From NCBI GenBank assembly GCA_002309215.1, contig DBXG01000020.1, forward strand, positions 16,063 to 42,669: 26,607 bases of DNA. The letters run 5' to 3'. The DNA is from Alphaproteobacteria bacterium UBA1218. GTDB lineage: Bacteria > Pseudomonadota > Alphaproteobacteria > Rs-D84. The position numbers and the translations under genes are program-made. Shown here one piece after another: positions 24,548 through 26,607 of the stretch. The notes beneath the pieces are model-generated. The model was not told the origin of the DNA. It was given only the letters and a program-made list of their open reading frames with translations, and did no database searches. Position 1 is the stretch's first letter. Every line of letters starts with the position of its first letter.

Positions 24548-24578
24548 CCGCCATGGACATTGGGCGGAGCTGGTCAGC
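24548..24578 (-). repeat. Inverted-repeat arm at the head of the silent cassette
   Basis: Reverse complement of 23128-23158 with two mismatches. It keeps the coding frame of the cassette. Recombination between the two arms would flip about 1.4 kb and swap the C-terminus in frame. Confidence 0.85.
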
Positions 24579-24602
24579 TCCGCCTTGTGATTGCATCACA
24601 AG
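24563..24602. repeat. Two adjoining perfect palindromes at the cassette edge
   Basis: GGCGGAGCTG (24563-24572) and CAGCTCCGCC (24575-24584) form a perfect 22-bp palindrome with a 2-base centre. CTTGTGAT (24584-24591) and ATCACAAG (24595-24602) form a second one that shares base 24584. TCCGCC at 24547-24552 can also pair with GGCGGA at 24563-24568, so alternative folds are possible. The arm in the expressed gene keeps only part of the first palindrome and none of the second. Confidence 0.8.
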
Positions 24603-24811
24603 ACGGGGAAGGTATTCTGGTGTGTGAGTAATATTGAACATCTGGAACAAAAATATTGTGATTTATTTTTTATTTACGAACATATTTTTGCACTTGAATA
24701 TTTTATCAACACTCCCCGTCCGCTTTCGCTTCGCTACAGCGAGACACCCCGCCATGGGCGGGGAACTTTGCTCTCGGAAAGCCCCCTCTATCTAGGGGAA
24801 CCTGTTCAGGA
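24603..24811. other. Non-coding stretch with a G+C-rich palindrome cluster
   Basis: The left half is A+T-rich without visible features. From about 24716 the sequence turns G+C-rich and carries small dyads: TCGCT/AGCGA (24731-24742), CCCCGCC/GGCGGGG with a 3-base loop (24747-24763) and CCCCT/AGGGG (24783-24798). The last could be a weak plsX terminator, though it lacks a T tract. The rest resembles a REP-like intergenic repeat. Confidence 0.55.
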
Positions 24812-25885
24812 TTATTCTTTATCGGATAATTTTTTGATTTCTTTTTTGATTTTTGACAATGCGTTTGTTCTTTCGCGTATTTTGCCATAGAAATCTGATT
24901 TAGATAAATTTGCAGCGTATTCCAGCGCATGCGACCATGCCAACGCGTCGCTGTTGCCATGTGTTTTTATTGAAAAGCCGTTCAGGCCCAAAAATACTGC
25001 ACCCGCATAAGAACGTGGGTCAATTTTATTTTTCAATCTTTTGAATAAGTGTATCAAGAAAAATGTTCCAAGTATTGCCAGCAAGGATTTCTTGTAATTT
25101 GCCTTTACCACGCGCGAAATCAATTTTGCGGTACCTTCAACCGTTTTCAACATAACATTGCCTGTAAAGCCATCTGTGACGACAACCTGAACGTTTCCAG
25201 CGGATATATCTGTCCCCTCTACAAATCCAATGTATTCATACGGCAATTCTTTGCTGTGTTCTGATAAAACTTTGTTCAATCTTTGTAAAGTTTCGCTGCC
25301 CTTGGTTTCTTCTTCGCCAATGTTCAAGATTCCAACCTTTGGTCGTTTCATACCACCAATTATTTCTGCATAAACACTGCCCAATATCGAAAAGTCAAAT
25401 AAAATCTCCTCATCACATTGGACATTAGCCCCCAAATCCAGACCAACAACACGTGAATCACCGTTCCCAGACGGCAACATTGTTGTTATTGCAGGTCTTG
25501 ATATTCCATCAACTGTTTTCAATGCCAATTTGGATAAAGCCATTAAAACACCAGTATTACCAGCAGACACAACTGCCGAGGAATTACCATTACGGACATC
25601 CATAATTGCCATATACATAGATGTATCTTGGGCATGACGAATAACATCACGCACTTTGTCTGTCGAAGAGATGACATTATCTGCATTTATAATTTCGCAA
25701 TTACGTGCGACACGCGGAAACTTTTTCAACATAGAACGCAAAACGCTCTCCTTGCCAAATACGCGAAAGAAAACAGAATCTTCGCCATACTGGTACAGGA
25801 ACTGATTCATACCACCCATAACTGCAATTGGTGCATGATCGCCGCCCATTGCATCTACTGAAATAACACGTTTTGTTTCTGTCAT
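24812..25885 (-). CDS. plsX: Phosphate acyltransferase PlsX
   Basis: The 357-residue protein starts with the PlsX signature ISVDAMGGDHAP and includes SAGNTGVLMALSKL, GLDLGANVQCDEE, LNIGEEETKGSE and VVTDGFTGNVMLKTVEG. PlsX makes acyl-phosphate from acyl-ACP, the donor for PlsY in phospholipid synthesis, and sits on the inner face of the membrane. rpmF lies directly upstream on the same strand, the usual bacterial order. There is no obvious Shine-Dalgarno sequence at 25885. The usual next gene, fabH, does not follow; the sequence downstream is the palindrome cluster and the silent cassette. Confidence 0.95.
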   Translation of the reverse strand: MTETKRVISVDAMGGDHAPIAVMGGMNQFLYQYGEDSVFFRVFGKESVLRSMLKKFPRVARNCEIINADNVISSTDKVRDVIRHAQDTSMYMAIMDVRNGNSSAVVSAGNTGVLMALSKLALKTVDGISRPAITTMLPSGNGDSRVVGLDLGANVQCDEEILFDFSILGSVYAEIIGGMKRPKVGILNIGEEETKGSETLQRLNKVLSEHSKELPYEYIGFVEGTDISAGNVQVVVTDGFTGNVMLKTVEGTAKLISRVVKANYKKSLLAILGTFFLIHLFKRLKNKIDPRSYAGAVFLGLNGFSIKTHGNSDALAWSHALEYAANLSKSDFYGKIRERTNALSKIKKEIKKLSDKE

Positions 25886-25948
25886 TTTTTACACAAAAAA
25901 AGGGCATAAGTAAAATATACCCCACCCTTTTATTTTCCTTGTACAAGA

Positions 25949-26098
25949 TTATTTAGAACCGCATGCAGGGCAAATGTGATGTGGACGTTTCTTTTCGCCA
26001 CATTTTTTGCATACACCAACTGGCATCACAGACAATGCATCATGTGAACGACGTTGTGCAGAGCGTGCTTTACTTGTTTTACTTTTTGGAGTTGCCAT
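25949..26098 (-). CDS. rpmF: Ribosomal protein bL32
   Basis: This 49-codon gene reads MATPKSKTSKARSAQRRSHD and continues to CKKCGEKKRPHHICPACGSK. It has the bL32 basic N-terminus and a zinc-binding CxxC...CxxC pair (Cys30, Cys33, Cys43, Cys46). It is a component of the 50S subunit. AAGGAT lies ahead of the ATG. The protein is short for bL32 because it ends right after the second cysteine pair. It is followed by plsX 63 bases downstream, the standard order. Confidence 0.93.
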   Translation of the reverse strand: MATPKSKTSKARSAQRRSHDALSVMPVGVCKKCGEKKRPHHICPACGSK

Positions 26099-26126
26099 TT
26101 TAGAATCCTTTTATTTACAGTTGTTT

Positions 26127-26154
26127 ATTTTATTCTATTATTGTTCATTTGCAA
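26127..26154 (-). promoter_or_regulatory. Promoter of rpmF-plsX
   Basis: On the minus strand, TTGCAA (26154-26149) and TAAAAT (26132-26127) are 16 bp apart, with the rpmF start about 30 bases downstream. Confidence 0.55.
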
Positions 26155-26167
26155 GCAAAAAATTATC

Positions 26168-26566
26168 TTAATCACTTAAAACCTGCGCCATAAACATACC
26201 ATGGTTATGCATCAAACCCACAACAGCGCTGTGGTCATCAAGCCCCAGATGAAACTTATACCCTTGATTTTCCAAATCAATAATTGTTGCCAATTTGTAT
26301 TCTGCGGTTGTGCCAGGATAATCATGTGGCTTGCAAAAAACCTTTTTCTTGATGTTCGGTAATAAATCGTTCAAGAACTTTTCAACTTTATCTTGACCCA
26401 TCGCCCAACGACCTGTGATAAAAACGATAGTGAAATCGCGCCCAAGACTTTCCAGCACCGGTATCATGTTCGTATTTGGTTCACCAAAATGATCATAATT
26501 TGGCACAGCAAATTTATGGCTGACTACGCCGTCTATGTCACAAAAAATCGCAGGTATTTCGTTCAT
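26168..26566 (-). CDS. Small HAD-superfamily phosphatase-like protein
   Basis: The 132-residue protein has motif I CDIDGVV (Asp10, Asp12), VFITGR as motif II with the Thr, a Lys around KPHDYPG, and LGLDDHSAVVG as motif IV. There is no cap insertion, which resembles the compact HAD phosphatases that act on nucleic-acid ends or small phospho-substrates. The substrate is unknown. The ATG at 26566 has no strong ribosome-binding site. It is upstream of rpmF on the same strand, 69 bases away, with a promoter-like site between. Confidence 0.75.
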   Translation of the reverse strand: MNEIPAIFCDIDGVVSHKFAVPNYDHFGEPNTNMIPVLESLGRDFTIVFITGRWAMGQDKVEKFLNDLLPNIKKKVFCKPHDYPGTTAEYKLATIIDLENQGYKFHLGLDDHSAVVGLMHNHGMFMAQVLSD

Positions 26567-26607
26567 AGCATAATAAAATGCCCAGTATTATCGCACTTTC
26601 ATACGAA

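Noticed and set aside
24545..24625. A short minus-strand frame through the palindromes reading SQGGADQLRPMSMADD
   Set aside because: It has no start site or partner and overlaps the cassette frame. It may be a repeat-encoded fragment but I cannot support a gene.
24783..24798. Rho-independent terminator for plsX
   Set aside because: The 5-bp stem on the minus strand is not followed by a T tract.
24706..24960. An 84-codon minus-strand frame overlapping the 3' end of plsX
   Set aside because: It runs through the palindrome cluster and in another frame of plsX; its protein reflects the repeat, not a gene.
1..26607. CRISPR array, insertion sequence or recombinase gene
   Set aside because: No regularly spaced repeats, transposase, integrase or invertase motifs were found on either strand. 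The IHF-like protein is a general DNA-bending protein and is not evidence of a local invertase.

Overview
The window looks like an A+T-rich chromosomal segment of an alphaproteobacterium, probably an uncultured host- or gut-associated lineage. This is inferred from the gene set (olsB-olsA ornithine-lipid genes, rpmF-plsX, CvpA, an IHF/HU-type protein, MltB, HemW, WavE-type glycan proteins), the A+T richness and consensus-like promoters. No 16S rRNA or phylogenetic marker search was possible.

Layout. Positions 119-2709 hold a U32-family tRNA hydroxylation protein (trhP-like), an exported thioredoxin-fold protein whose 3' end sits on a run of nine A's followed by a -1-frame membrane segment, and a CvpA-family membrane protein, closed by a terminator. 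Positions 2924-9081 are a surface-glycan cluster of eight same-strand genes. It has a glycosyltransferase-like protein, a sugar-phosphate-type nucleotidyltransferase, a glycerophosphodiesterase-like protein, a HAD phosphatase, a second nucleotidyltransferase-like protein without the nucleotide-binding signature, a cupin and two WavE paralogues that share a 71-bp identical DNA block. A tRNA-Arg(CCU) gene and a palindromic element follow.

Positions 9434-18759 are mostly housekeeping. They hold an IHF-like protein, a convergent hemW and M13 peptidase pair, an outer-membrane barrel followed by a lytic transglycosylase, olsB-olsA, and a prolyl-tRNA synthetase of the archaeal/eukaryotic-like type. 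Positions 18849-20560 hold L-lactate dehydrogenase, a small GNAT protein whose ribosome-binding site lies in a hairpin, and a small unknown protein on the minus strand with a long repetitive leader.

The most interesting locus is 20939-24602. A 966-residue exported, cysteine-rich protein with repeated CX6C pairs is followed tail to tail by an inverted, promoterless second copy of its own C-terminal about 230 residues. The two copies begin in matching 31-bp sequences (two mismatches) in opposite orientation, share a core of about 90 percent protein identity flanked by divergent segments, and meet at one symmetric terminator. This is the geometry of an invertible or gene-converting C-terminus switch for a surface or secreted protein. 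No recombinase gene is in the window.

The right end (24812-26566, minus strand) carries plsX, a 49-residue bL32 gene (rpmF) and a small HAD-like protein. A G+C-rich cluster of short palindromes lies between the silent cassette and plsX.
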